A DNA stretch of 49,691 nucleotides from an uncultured Lachnospiraceae bacterium (GTDB lineage Bacteria; Bacillota; Clostridia; Lachnospirales; Lachnospiraceae), in the NCBI GenBank assembly GCA_910588815.1, contig CAJUQY010000018.1:1-49691 (forward strand). The letters run 5' to 3'. The notes under the pieces are model-generated. The model was not told the DNA's origin, ran no database searches, and was given only the letters and a program-made list of their open reading frames with translations. Both the position numbers and the translations under genes were made by a program. Positions 1 through 7,936 of this stretch are shown here, piece by piece. Numbering within the stretch: position 1 is the stretch's first letter; each line of letters begins with the position of its first letter.

Positions 1-232
1 AGGAGTAACAGGCGTGGCAGAGCAGCAGCGGGCCGATTACGGCCGCGAAGACATACCCCTCGATCCCGATGGCCCCGCTCCCCGCAAAAAGATCCAGAAA
101 CCGGCAGCCGCTCACATCTGCCTGAAGCATATTAAAAAGAGTTTCTTTAATTCTGTCTGTCGTCGGCCGGGTCAGGGGCCCCTCCAAAGTTTTTAGCGGC
201 AGCCTCCTGGCCGTCCCTGCAATGACTCTCAT
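1..232 (-). CDS. rsmD: 16S rRNA (guanine966-N2)-methyltransferase RsmD, 5' part
   Basis: N-terminal part of RsmD, which methylates G966 of 16S rRNA using SAM. Read on the minus strand from ATG at 230-232, behind a GAGGAAG ribosome site, it begins MRVIAGTARR and has the family's TRPTTDRIKETLFN block, followed by the SAM-binding motif LDLFAGSGAIGIE. The family continues here with a sequence like ALSRGA, but from base 58 down to the edge the reading continues GYVFAAVIGP, which does not look like RsmD in this frame or in either of the other two. The gene is cut by the window edge, and the last 58 bases may represent a junction, a frameshift plus divergence, or an assembly error. Identity of the visible part is solid; the state of the whole gene is unknown. 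Confidence 0.8.
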   Translation of the reverse strand, partial: MRVIAGTARRLPLKTLEGPLTRPTTDRIKETLFNMLQADVSGCRFLDLFAGSGAIGIEGYVFAAVIGPLLLCHACYS

Positions 233-299
233 ATCCCGCTTCCTCTTTTTGACTCCCATATTTTTCTGCCATCCGAAAACGGCAGAAAGTCCATGGTTT

Positions 300-328
300 A
301 TTATAGTATGGATTGATTCCGCAATCAA
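300..328 (-). promoter_or_regulatory. Sigma-A-type promoter for rsmD
   Basis: On the minus strand TTGATT (323-328) and TATAAT (300-305) are separated by exactly 17 bases, about 65 bases upstream of the rsmD start. A 26-base hairpin (263-270 with 281-288, 8-bp stem) lies in the predicted leader but has no T-run, so it is not a terminator. The promoter sits between the 3' end of the EamA gene and rsmD, so rsmD need not depend on readthrough. Confidence 0.6.
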
Positions 329-381
329 GGTTTTTGCCCGAGTTTCCTCATTTTTCTTTCCAAAGCCTTTGCAAAAGCCGC

Positions 382-1257
382 TCAGGCTTCCGGCTTCCCC
401 TTCGCCCTTCTCCCATTATAGAGGAACATTGCAACGGAGGCGGTGATAATAATGCCATAGCCAAGGAAGCTCCAGCCGTCCGGCACCTGATTCAAAAACA
501 GGATCCCAAGAAGAGTGGAGAAAATAATCTGAGAATAATCATAGATGGAAATCTCCCTGGCAGGTGCAAACCGATAAGCAGCCGTTATGGCAAACTGTCC
601 CACCGACGCAAAGCATCCGGCCAGCAGAAGATATCCCAGCTGCCAGCCTTCCATATGTTTATAATGGGGAATGACCCAGGGAAGCACCACCACGCAGGAA
701 AACATGGAAAAGAAAAATACGATAAACGGCCCCGGGATCCCCCTCTTTTGCAGATAGCGGACAATGCTGTAGGCCGTCCCAGCCCCGGCGCCGCCCAGTA
801 CCGCCACCAGGGCCGGCCCCATGGGCATAGCGGTCATGCCCGGCTTGATCACAAACAAAGTCCCCACAAAGGCCGTGATGATACAGAGAATTTGAGGAAT
901 TTTGAGGGCCTCTTTCAGCAAAAACACGGACACGATTACCGTAAAGAAAGGCGACAGCTTATTGAGCATATTAGCGTCGGCCACCATCATCCGGTCAAGG
1001 GCATAGAAATTCCCCAGAAGTCCAATCGTTCCGGCGATGGAGCGCAGAATCAGCCAGGGCATATCTCCCTTTTTTAACTTTACCTTCGTATGGGAGAACA
1101 ATAAATAACCCCCGGCCGCCACCACGGCCACCAGATTCCGAAATACACTTTTCTGGAATGAAGGCACATCCCCCGACAGACGGACCAAAATCCCCATGAC
1201 CGCCCAGGAAAAAGCCGACAGCATGATACATAAAATTCCCTTCATCTTGTTTGACAT
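382..1257 (-). CDS. EamA/DMT-family permease
   Basis: Ten-helix drug/metabolite transporter family protein in the cytoplasmic membrane, 291 residues from the chosen ATG. It shows two EamA repeats: the first with FRNLVA and later ALDRMMVADANMLNKLSPFF and FLLKEAL, which is the family's typical end of repeat 1, and the second ending with the charged tail NGRRAKGKPEA. The frame is open back to an ATG at 1311, but that adds an 18-residue basic leader without a good ribosome site; the ATG at 1255-1257 has AAAGGGG eight bases upstream and places the first helix at residue 7 as expected. Substrate cannot be told from sequence; family members export amino acids, nucleotides or other small metabolites. 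Divergent from the yitT gene. Confidence 0.85.
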   Translation of the reverse strand: MSNKMKGILCIMLSAFSWAVMGILVRLSGDVPSFQKSVFRNLVAVVAAGGYLLFSHTKVKLKKGDMPWLILRSIAGTIGLLGNFYALDRMMVADANMLNKLSPFFTVIVSVFLLKEALKIPQILCIITAFVGTLFVIKPGMTAMPMGPALVAVLGGAGAGTAYSIVRYLQKRGIPGPFIVFFFSMFSCVVVLPWVIPHYKHMEGWQLGYLLLAGCFASVGQFAITAAYRFAPAREISIYDYSQIIFSTLLGILFLNQVPDGWSFLGYGIIITASVAMFLYNGRRAKGKPEA

Positions 1258-1387
1258 GGACGTTAACCCCTTTTTCTTTTGAAATCTTTTTTGACCGTTT
1301 CGTTTTGACATCTTATAGTAAACGACACCGTCTTGCCAAACCTCCTGGGCCTGGTGATGCAGATATAGTTATTTCCTCCTGCACCAT

Positions 1388-1416
1388 ATTATAAAACATA
1401 CGTCCGAATTTTACAA
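1388..1416 (-). promoter_or_regulatory. Sigma-A-type promoter for the EamA permease
   Basis: Minus-strand TTGTAA (1411-1416), 17-base spacer, TATAAT (1388-1393). This gives a leader of roughly 120 bases before the permease ATG. The leader holds two AGGAGG-like sites (about 1373-1378 and 1343-1348) with no convincing reading frame attached. Confidence 0.6.
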
Positions 1417-1428
1417 TCGCAAAAGCCC

Positions 1429-1457
1429 TTGTTTTTTTCAGACAAGTCATCTACAAT
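1429..1457 (+). promoter_or_regulatory. Sigma-A-type promoter for the YitT gene
   Basis: Plus-strand TTGTTT (1429-1434), 17-base spacer, TACAAT (1452-1457), about 50 bases ahead of the gene. Its -35 box lies 12 bases from the -35 box of the divergent EamA promoter, so the two promoters could compete for polymerase or share a regulator. Confidence 0.55.
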
Positions 1458-1507
1458 AATAAGGAAGAACAAGAGCTGCCGTTATGAAAGATAAGGAGAA
1501 CATGGAG

Positions 1508-2389
1508 ATGAAAGCAGAACGGAAATTTGACGGAAAACGCATTCTGAAGGACTACGGGATTATCACGGCCGGATGCCTTCTCTACGCAGTCGCCTTCAAC
1601 TGGCTGTTCGTTCCCAACCACATCGTCATGGGAGGGTTCACCGGGCTGGCCCAAACCGTCAACCGCCTGATCCCGTTTCTTCCTGTGGGCGTGACCGTGG
1701 CCGTCTTGAATATCCCCCTGTTTGTCCTGGGAATCCGGCTGCAGGGCATGCATCTGTGCTTCTCCTCTCTGTTTGCCATGCTGACGAGCTCCCTGTTCAT
1801 TGACCTGACTGCCGGTCTGTGGGCCTTCCCTCCCATGGAGGATGCCCTGGTGGCCTGCGTCTTCGGCGGCGCCCTCATCGGAATTTCCATGGGTATGCTT
1901 CTGTGGGTGGGCGCCACCACTGGCGGTTCCGACATGGCAGCCCGCCTGTTAAAATTCAAATTTACCCACGTTTCCGTGGGGAAACTCTGTCTCGCCATCG
2001 ATGTCTTCGTGATTCTTTTTTATACCGCAGCCTTTAAGAGAATGAACGATGCCTTCTACGGGATCATTGCCATGTATATCTGCAGCATTTCCATGGATTC
2101 TCTGATTTATGGCCGAAAAAATGCCAAGGTGGCCTGCGTGATCTGCGATAAGGGCAAAGAAATGAACGAACAATTAACCGCCCTCAACCTGGGTATCACC
2201 AAGATCCAGGCAAAAGGCGGCTTTAGCGATAATGAAAAGACAATTCTAATCTGCGCTTTTAAGCCCAGCAAAATTTCCGCGATCAAGTCCGTCGTCCTCG
2301 CCGTCGACCCTGCCGCTTTCGTCATCATCTGCGATGCCCAAGACGTCTTCGGGGAGGGCTTTGCGGAGTGCATGCTGGACAGTCTGTAA
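1508..2389 (+). CDS. YitT family membrane protein (DUF161/DUF2179)
   Basis: YitT-type integral membrane protein. Residues up to about 200 form five to six helices, including the family's glycine-rich stretch near GGFTGLAQ and the motif GATTGGSDM; the C-terminal part from KVACVICDKG onward is the soluble DUF2179 domain, which ends LAVDPAAFVIICDAQDVFGEGF. Function is unknown for most members, with suggestions of small-molecule transport. Start choice: ATGs exist at 1484, 1502 and 1508; AAGGAG at 1493-1498 is nine bases from 1508 and only three from 1502, so 1508 is preferred. The gene converges on the small membrane protein gene, with only eight bases between stop codons and no room for a terminator. 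Confidence 0.88.
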   Translation: MKAERKFDGKRILKDYGIITAGCLLYAVAFNWLFVPNHIVMGGFTGLAQTVNRLIPFLPVGVTVAVLNIPLFVLGIRLQGMHLCFSSLFAMLTSSLFIDLTAGLWAFPPMEDALVACVFGGALIGISMGMLLWVGATTGGSDMAARLLKFKFTHVSVGKLCLAIDVFVILFYTAAFKRMNDAFYGIIAMYICSISMDSLIYGRKNAKVACVICDKGKEMNEQLTALNLGITKIQAKGGFSDNEKTILICAFKPSKISAIKSVVLAVDPAAFVIICDAQDVFGEGFAECMLDSL

Positions 2390-2397
2390 AAACTTTC

Positions 2398-2667
2398 TCA
2401 CTCACAATACCGGTACTGCATCTTTGAAACCCCATCATAAACGGTAAATCCCAGAATCCGGATCTCCATCCCGTCATAGTAATACTCCAGAGATCTCGTA
2501 TTCGTCTCGTCCATGGCCAGGGTATGCCAGAAAATCACCTGATAAAGCCCTGCATGGTATTCCACCGTCCCGCCATCCTTGTAATGCCTCGGAAACGGAA
2601 CCAGAAGAACCGCCGCCAGTAAAATTCCTGCAATCAAGATCACCCGTTTCCTTCTGCCTTTAATCAT
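2398..2667 (-). CDS. Small single-pass membrane protein of unknown function
   Basis: An 89-residue protein: a basic start (MIKGRRKR), one hydrophobic helix at about residues 8-25, then an outside-facing domain of about 60 residues with VEYHAGLYQVIFWHTL and GMEIRILGFTVYD. I do not recognise a named family, though short Clostridia proteins with a tyrosine-rich YxAxLY ... EIFGxTVYD pattern are familiar. Its ATG overlaps the yebC stop by eight bases (2660-2667), so it is probably translated by coupling to yebC. Codon use resembles the neighbours. Confidence 0.7.
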   Translation of the reverse strand: MIKGRRKRVILIAGILLAAVLLVPFPRHYKDGGTVEYHAGLYQVIFWHTLAMDETNTRSLEYYYDGMEIRILGFTVYDGVSKMQYRYCE

Positions 2668-3388
2668 CCCAGTTATGGTACACTTCCTGAACGTCGTCGT
2701 CCTCGTCGAGAAGGTCCAAAATCCGGTTCATCATCTTGATATCCTGCTCGTCAGAGAGGGACACCCAGGTCTGAGGGATCATGGTCACCTCGGCGCTGGC
2801 CATGGGAAGGCCCTCTTTTTCCAGCGCTTCTCTTACCTGGCTGAAGTCCTCCGGGGCCGTGGTGATCTCGAAGCTGTCCTCCTCCTCGGAGAAATCCTCC
2901 GCTCCGGCGTCGAGAGCCGTCATCATCAGATCATCCGCGTCCATCTCACACTCTTCCTTGTCGATGATGATCTGCCCCTTTTTGTCAAACATAAACGACA
3001 CACAGCCGGTGGTTCCCACATTGCCGCCGCCCTTGGTGAACGCGTTGCGGACATTGGAGGCCGTCCGGTTCTTGTTGTCGGTCAGCGCATCCACGATGAT
3101 CGCGATGCCGTTCGGGCCGTAGCCTTCATAGGTGATGCTCTCATAATTCACAGAGTTCGCGTCGCCGGCCGCCTTCTTGATTCCCCGTTCGATGGTATCG
3201 TTGGGCATGTTGTTGGCCTTCGCCTTGGCGATCACATCCCGAAGACGGCTGTTGTTGGCCGGATCCGCCCCGCCCTCCTTCACCGCCACGGCGATTTCAC
3301 GGCCGATCACCGTGAATATCTTTCCCTTCGCCGCATCATTTTTCTCTTTCTTGTGCTTGATATTTGCAAATTTTGAATGTCCTGACAT
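2660..3388 (-). CDS. yebC: YebC/PmpR family regulatory protein
   Basis: YebC/TACO1 family, 242 residues, the usual length. The family assists translation through polyproline stretches or acts as a DNA-binding regulator, depending on the member. It has the hallmark N-terminus MSGHSKFANIKHKK and the block ITYEGYGPNGIAIIVDALTDNKNRT. The frame opens two codons earlier (ATG 3392-3394), but AAGGAG is eight bases before the ATG at 3386-3388, and the shorter form matches the family start. It has its own promoter and is followed by an overlapping small membrane protein gene. Confidence 0.95.
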   Translation of the reverse strand: MSGHSKFANIKHKKEKNDAAKGKIFTVIGREIAVAVKEGGADPANNSRLRDVIAKAKANNMPNDTIERGIKKAAGDANSVNYESITYEGYGPNGIAIIVDALTDNKNRTASNVRNAFTKGGGNVGTTGCVSFMFDKKGQIIIDKEECEMDADDLMMTALDAGAEDFSEEEDSFEITTAPEDFSQVREALEKEGLPMASAEVTMIPQTWVSLSDEQDIKMMNRILDLLDEDDDVQEVYHNWDD

Positions 3389-3429
3389 ACTCATTTCTCC
3401 TTTTTCAAATTACTGCCCTATGGCTATTT

Positions 3430-3458
3430 ATTCTAACATTTTTCCTATTCTCTGACAA
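3430..3458 (-). promoter_or_regulatory. Sigma-A-type promoter for yebC
   Basis: Minus-strand TTGTCA (3453-3458), 17-base spacer, TAGAAT (3430-3435), about 40 bases upstream of the yebC start and directly after the hairpin that follows the MATE gene. Confidence 0.65.
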
Positions 3459-3487
3459 GCAAAAACTGCGGCTCCCCCGGTTTTTGC
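3459..3487 (-). terminator. Possible terminator after the MATE gene
   Basis: GCAAAAAC (3459-3466) pairs with GTTTTTGC (3480-3487) around a GC-rich 13-base loop, 33 bases past the MATE stop. On the minus strand the T-run is part of the stem rather than a tail, so it is weak as an intrinsic terminator. It does separate the MATE gene from the yebC promoter. Confidence 0.35.
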
Positions 3488-3519
3488 CCGAAAACCCCGA
3501 AAAAATCCTCCCTGCCCCA

Positions 3520-4893
3520 TTATGAAATCCCCATCGTCAAATTCTTAAGCCACCTCTTTTTTTTGTATCTCCAGTAAGCGACAAAGAACTTAACCACCTC
3601 CTCCGTCATGGTCATGGCAAAGACCAGGTGGATGGGAAAGCGGAAAAGCAGTGCGCCTAAGAAGGTCAAGGGCACGCCGATGAGCCAGACGGTCCCCGTA
3701 TCTATGAGCAGGCAGAACCTGGTGTCGCCGCCGCTCCTTAAAATCCCGACAACGATTACGAGGTTCACCATTTTAAAAGGCAGACACAATCCATACACGA
3801 TCATGCACAGAGACGCCTCCCGGAAAACCTCGTCCGACACGTCATAAATCCCCACCAGAAGGTTCCTGGTCAAAATGCAGAGCAGTCCCAGAGCCAGGGA
3901 CAACAACACCTGGAGCCATAAAAGTCTGGAGGCATCCTCTCCTGCCTCCTCTGTCCTCCCCGCCCCCAGCTCGTTTCCGAGAATAACCGAGGCCGCCGCC
4001 GCAATTCCCTGGAAAAACACCATCATCATATCCTGGATAGTCTGGGAGATGGTGATGGCCGCCACCGCCGTATCTCCCATCCTTCCATAGGCCAGAGAAT
4101 ACATGGTTATTCCCAGCCCCCACATGAACTCATTGCCGATCACAGGGAGAGAGGTTTTGATATATTCCTTAATCAGAGAGGAGGAATAGCCAAAAAACTC
4201 AGAAAATTTAGCCGCAAGCTCCGTCTTCCAGCCATATGTATAAATAAAAATGCTGCTCATCTCCACAATACGCGCGGTGAGCGTCGCGACAGCCGCACCG
4301 GTGACCCCCAGGGCCGGAGCTCCGAAATGCCCGAAAATCAAGGTGTAGTTCAAGAAAATATTGACAAAAATTGCGATCAGGCTGGTGATCACCGGTGTCT
4401 TCACCCGCCCCATGGAACGCATGACCGCCACATAAATATTCGTGACCGCCGTAAAGGGATAGCTTAAGCATGCCAGCCGCAGATATTCGGCCCCTGCTCC
4501 CGAGGATGCCGGGCTGTCCGTAAAAATCCGCATCACGGTTCCCGGTGCAAAAAATCCCGGGAGCAAAAAAAACAGGGAGCCGGCAAGGCCCATCAACAGA
4601 GAAAGCCCCAGCACCTTCCTGATGTTTTTCGTATCGTGATTCCCCCAAAACTGGGCGCTTAGGACAGAAGATCCGCTGGCAATGCCGAAAATCAACAGGT
4701 TAAACACAAAAAACACTTTGTTTGCAAGGCCCACACCGGCGATCACCGTCTCTCCCAACGTCCCGATCATCAGCGTGTCCACCATATTGGTCACCGTGTT
4801 TAAAAGCGCCTGCGCCGCAACGGGCGCGGCAATCATCACCGTTTTCCGCAGGAAAACCGGATCCGAAAAAACAGATGTTATCTTCTTATTCAT
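3520..4893 (-). CDS. MATE family multidrug/sodium antiporter
   Basis: Multi-antimicrobial extrusion (MatE) transporter, 457 residues from the chosen start, with the twelve hydrophobic segments of the family. Features include PVAAQALLNTVTNMVDTLMIG at the start of repeat 1 and the matching second MatE repeat from TSLPVIGNEFMWGLGITMYS. MATE proteins expel cationic drugs or metabolites using Na+ or H+ gradients; the substrate here is unknown. The ATG at 4891-4893 overlaps the CNNM stop by eight bases and lies behind GAGGAAGAGG, so translation is probably coupled. A longer reading begins 12 codons earlier inside the CNNM gene and is not preferred. Last gene of the rex operon. Confidence 0.9.
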   Translation of the reverse strand: MNKKITSVFSDPVFLRKTVMIAAPVAAQALLNTVTNMVDTLMIGTLGETVIAGVGLANKVFFVFNLLIFGIASGSSVLSAQFWGNHDTKNIRKVLGLSLLMGLAGSLFFLLPGFFAPGTVMRIFTDSPASSGAGAEYLRLACLSYPFTAVTNIYVAVMRSMGRVKTPVITSLIAIFVNIFLNYTLIFGHFGAPALGVTGAAVATLTARIVEMSSIFIYTYGWKTELAAKFSEFFGYSSSLIKEYIKTSLPVIGNEFMWGLGITMYSLAYGRMGDTAVAAITISQTIQDMMMVFFQGIAAAASVILGNELGAGRTEEAGEDASRLLWLQVLLSLALGLLCILTRNLLVGIYDVSDEVFREASLCMIVYGLCLPFKMVNLVIVVGILRSGGDTRFCLLIDTGTVWLIGVPLTFLGALLFRFPIHLVFAMTMTEEVVKFFVAYWRYKKKRWLKNLTMGIS

Positions 4894-6214
4894 ATTCCTC
4901 TTCCTCAGGGAGCCGTTCGACCCGCACAAGGTTTATCATCTTGTTCTCCACCTTGAGAACCAGGAAGCGATAGCCTCCGAACACCACATCGGGCCGTTCC
5001 TCCTCAGACGGGATCCGATCCAGCCTTGAGATCAGAAATCCATTCAGGGTATCATAGTCCTCTTCCTCGAACTCCACATCCAAAAGCTTTTCCACGTCCG
5101 CAAGCGGCGAGGCCCCCTCCATCAGCCAGCCGTCTCCCTGACGGCGGATGTAAGCCTCCTCCTCATCATACTCATCCAGGATATTTCCGACGATCTCCTC
5201 CAGGATATCCTCCATGGTGATCAACCCTTCCACCTGGCCGTACTCGTCAATCACGATCACCATCTGAATTTTCTTCAGACGCATCACTTCAAACAGTTTC
5301 CGTATGTTTCTCGTCACCGGAATAAAGGGCACCCTCCTGAGAAGCCCCCCCAGTTCCTTGAGCTTCCGTTCCCCCAAGCCCTTTCGCTTCTGATAGAGCA
5401 CCGCATCCTTCAAGTGGACAATCCCGACAATGTCGTCCAGATTCTCTTTGTAAACCGGATACCGGGAATTGCTTCCGTCAAGCATCGCCTCCAAGGCCTC
5501 ATTGAGCGTCAACTCCTCGTTCAGAGCCACAATATTACTCCTGTGGGTCATGATATCCCCGGCATCCTTATCGTCAAATTCAAAAATATTTGTGATCATT
5601 TCCGCCTCGCTGGCCTCTATGACCCCCTGCTCATGGCCCTCATTGACCATGGTCATAATATCTTCTTCTGTCACATTGTCCGTCCCGAAGCCCGGCCCCA
5701 CCTTAAATACTCTGGCAATCAGGCGGGAAATGAGGCCTGCCAGACAGGCAAGGGGATAATAGGGGAGGGATATCACGCGCACCAGAGGATAGAGCCTGTA
5801 GGCCCAGCCCTTTGCATATCTGGCCGCGATCCGCTTTGCGGAAACCATCCCGATAACCAGCAAAAAAAGCAGCAGAAACGCCGAAAGGACCCACAACAGG
5901 CTTCCCCGCATTCCGGCCTCCTGCCCTTCGCCGAACAGGCTATGTAACAGAAACATCTGTCCCTGCTTAAGGAGCATGGCTCCGGCAAACAACCCGTTCA
6001 AAATGGCTGCAATCAGGACTACGGAGGAGTAAGTGAAGGAATGGCCGAGCATATGCAGAAGCTTCTGCGCCCGCTTATCCCCATCCTCCTTCCGTTTCTG
6101 AAGCTCCGTGACAGACAGTTCATGAATGGCCGCCTCAAAGCCATAGAGAATGATCTCAATGCCGATCATCCCAACCAACAAAAGCAAACTCCAGGGCGAA
6201 TACCCATCGTCCAT
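4886..6214 (-). CDS. CNNM/CorC-type membrane protein with CBS pair (hemolysin C family)
   Basis: 442 residues in the standard order: DUF21/CNNM membrane domain with helices near residues 8-28, 63-90 and 108-126, a CBS pair at about 215-340 (GDIMTHR ... LDDIVGIVHLKD ... MVIVIDEYGQVEGLITMEDILEEIVG), and a C-terminal CorC/HlyC transporter-associated domain at about 360-437. The family is linked to Mg2+ or other divalent-cation efflux, with the CBS pair sensing Mg-ATP. The usual acidic residue in the first helix is kept (YGFEAAI). Thirty-five bases separate it from mazF upstream, and it overlaps the MATE gene downstream. Confidence 0.9.
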   Translation of the reverse strand: MDDGYSPWSLLLLVGMIGIEIILYGFEAAIHELSVTELQKRKEDGDKRAQKLLHMLGHSFTYSSVVLIAAILNGLFAGAMLLKQGQMFLLHSLFGEGQEAGMRGSLLWVLSAFLLLFLLVIGMVSAKRIAARYAKGWAYRLYPLVRVISLPYYPLACLAGLISRLIARVFKVGPGFGTDNVTEEDIMTMVNEGHEQGVIEASEAEMITNIFEFDDKDAGDIMTHRSNIVALNEELTLNEALEAMLDGSNSRYPVYKENLDDIVGIVHLKDAVLYQKRKGLGERKLKELGGLLRRVPFIPVTRNIRKLFEVMRLKKIQMVIVIDEYGQVEGLITMEDILEEIVGNILDEYDEEEAYIRRQGDGWLMEGASPLADVEKLLDVEFEEEDYDTLNGFLISRLDRIPSEEERPDVVFGGYRFLVLKVENKMINLVRVERLPEEEEYE

Positions 6215-6249
6215 GTTTCTCTTCCAACTCCTTTTCTTTTGCCGAAGAC

Positions 6250-6594
6250 CTATGTAAACAGGTCAAGGCTGATAAGCAGCGCCGTGTTTACCTTACTGAG
6301 GAGCACCTCATCCAGATGACAGATCTTTTCCTTTAACCTCTGTTTGTCAATGGTTCTGAGCTGCTCTAAGAGAATCACCGAATCTTTTACCATCTGACAC
6401 CGGTCCGCCTTGAGCTCCACATGAGTCGGCAGCTTCGCCTTGTTCATTCTTGAGGTAATGGCTGCGCAGATCACCGTGGGACTGTGTTTATTCCCTGTGT
6501 CATTCTGAATAATCAAAACGGGACGGACCCCGCCCTGCTCCGAGCCGATGACCGGCCTCAGATCCGCATAATAGATGTCGCCTCTCCTAATCAT
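6250..6594 (-). CDS. MazF/PemK-family endoribonuclease toxin
   Basis: 114 residues beginning MIRRGDIYYADL, with GSEQGGVRPVLIIQND, TVICAAITSR and the C-terminal VHLELK-like and SVILLEQLRTIDKQRL blocks of EndoA/MazF, which cut single-stranded mRNA at short motifs. The frame is open 30 codons further upstream but the extension has no family resemblance; ATG at 6592-6594 follows AAAGGAA closely and GGAG at 12 bases. Placement after alr matches the alr-ndoA order of Bacillus, but the 157 bases between alr and mazF hold no recognisable MazE-type antitoxin, only a 29-codon frame without a ribosome site. Confidence 0.9.
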   Translation of the reverse strand: MIRRGDIYYADLRPVIGSEQGGVRPVLIIQNDTGNKHSPTVICAAITSRMNKAKLPTHVELKADRCQMVKDSVILLEQLRTIDKQRLKEKICHLDEVLLSKVNTALLISLDLFT

Positions 6595-6751
6595 ATTCCT
6601 TTCACACTCCGATTCTGCATTGGTAGTTCCTTCATAGGAAACGTTGTAAAAAATAATCTTTTCGTTTACTATAAGTATTTCCAATGTTTCTTCGGTTATA
6701 CTCCAAAAGGCACTCTTTCATGTATGCGCTTCTCGCTGTAAAACTAAGGTT

Positions 6752-7930
6752 TCAATCAGTCCGCTTCCCGACAATTTTCCCGCCGCTTTGATAGATTCTG
6801 GGGATCCGTTTCCCCAGACCGCATACAAATTCATAGTTGAAGGTTCCGGCCAGGCACGAAAGCTCCTCCACCGTAATTCTCTCATTTCCGTCCGTTCCCA
6901 CAAGAACCACCTGATCCCCCGCTTTCACGTCTTCGATGTCCGTCACATCCGCCATCACCTGATCCATGCAGATCCGCCCCGCAAGCGGCGCCCGTTTCCC
7001 ACGGAGGAGCACAAAGCCCTTCCCGGAAAGGTTTCTGGGATAACCGTCCCCGTAGCCTACGGCAATGGTGGCAAGCCTTGTCTTTCTCTTTGTCACAAAG
7101 GTTCCGCCGTATCCCACAGCCTCCCCCGCCCCGATCTCTTTCACAAAAATAACTCTGGCGACCAGCCTGAGGGCCGGACGGAGCGTCACCTGCCTTTGAT
7201 CCACTTCCCCCGAAGGATACATCCCGTAAAGGGCAATGCCGGCCCGCACCATGTCTGCGTCATATTCCGGCAAATCAATGATCGCAGCACTGTTTCCCAT
7301 ATGCTTCACCGGAATCTCAATCCCTCTCCTGGCAAGCGCCTCCACAAACCCGGAAAATATGCGGTACTGCTCCGCCGCCGGCTCCTTATCCGCCTCATCC
7401 GCCCTTGCGAAATGGCTGAACAGGCCTTCCAGGCAGACACCGGGGAGCCCGTGCAGCTTTTCTGCCGCACACAGGGCTTCCTCACCCGGCGAAAATCCCA
7501 GACGGTTCATCCCTGTCTCCAGCTTCATATGCAAAAAAGCTGTTTTTCCCAGGCGGCCTGCCTCCCCGGAAATTCGCTCTGCCGTCTCCAGATCATAGAC
7601 TGTCAACCGAATCTCCTCCCGGATCGCCCGGGAAAACGCTTCCTCCTGCGTATACCCCAGTACCAGAACCGGCTCCGAGATCCCATGCTTCCTTAAATCG
7701 AAAGCCTCCTCTATGGTCGCCGTCGCAAAATAGTCTGCCAGTCCATGAAGCCGCCTCGCAATGGGCACAGCCCCATGCCCATATCCGTCCGCCTTGATCA
7801 CCGCGCAGATTTTTGTTCCGGGCTTTGTGCGTCCTTTTAACGCCCTCAAATTTTCATCAATCGCATCCAAATCGACAAACGCCGCCACGCGGCTGTAATA
7901 TCCCGTACACTCTTCCACTGTCTTTCCCAA
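6752..7930 (-). CDS. alr: Alanine racemase
   Basis: PLP-dependent enzyme interconverting L- and D-alanine for peptidoglycan, 392 residues. The PLP lysine is K46 in AVIKADGYGHG, the second catalytic base is Tyr274 in AVGYGGTF, and MNRLGF (R143) and the C-terminal GRICMDQ block are present. The only start upstream of the conserved strand FVDLDAIDENL is TTG at 7928-7930, six bases after the nnr stop and nine bases from GGGAG, so a TTG start is called. It lies between nnr and mazF in the rex operon. Confidence 0.95.
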   Translation of the reverse strand: MGKTVEECTGYYSRVAAFVDLDAIDENLRALKGRTKPGTKICAVIKADGYGHGAVPIARRLHGLADYFATATIEEAFDLRKHGISEPVLVLGYTQEEAFSRAIREEIRLTVYDLETAERISGEAGRLGKTAFLHMKLETGMNRLGFSPGEEALCAAEKLHGLPGVCLEGLFSHFARADEADKEPAAEQYRIFSGFVEALARRGIEIPVKHMGNSAAIIDLPEYDADMVRAGIALYGMYPSGEVDQRQVTLRPALRLVARVIFVKEIGAGEAVGYGGTFVTKRKTRLATIAVGYGDGYPRNLSGKGFVLLRGKRAPLAGRICMDQVMADVTDIEDVKAGDQVVLVGTDGNERITVEELSCLAGTFNYEFVCGLGKRIPRIYQSGGKIVGKRTD

Positions 7931-7936
7931 ACCTCT

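Noticed and set aside
263..288. Hairpin TTTCTGCC/GGCAGAAA as a terminator
   Set aside because: No T-run on either side; it lies inside the predicted rsmD leader.
313..1077. Plus-strand reading frame of 254 codons opposite the EamA permease
   Set aside because: Low-complexity, His/Gly/Arg-rich translation; the opposite strand encodes a clear ten-helix transporter.
2675..3376. Plus-strand reading frame of 233 codons
   Set aside because: Antisense shadow of yebC, whose identity is beyond doubt.
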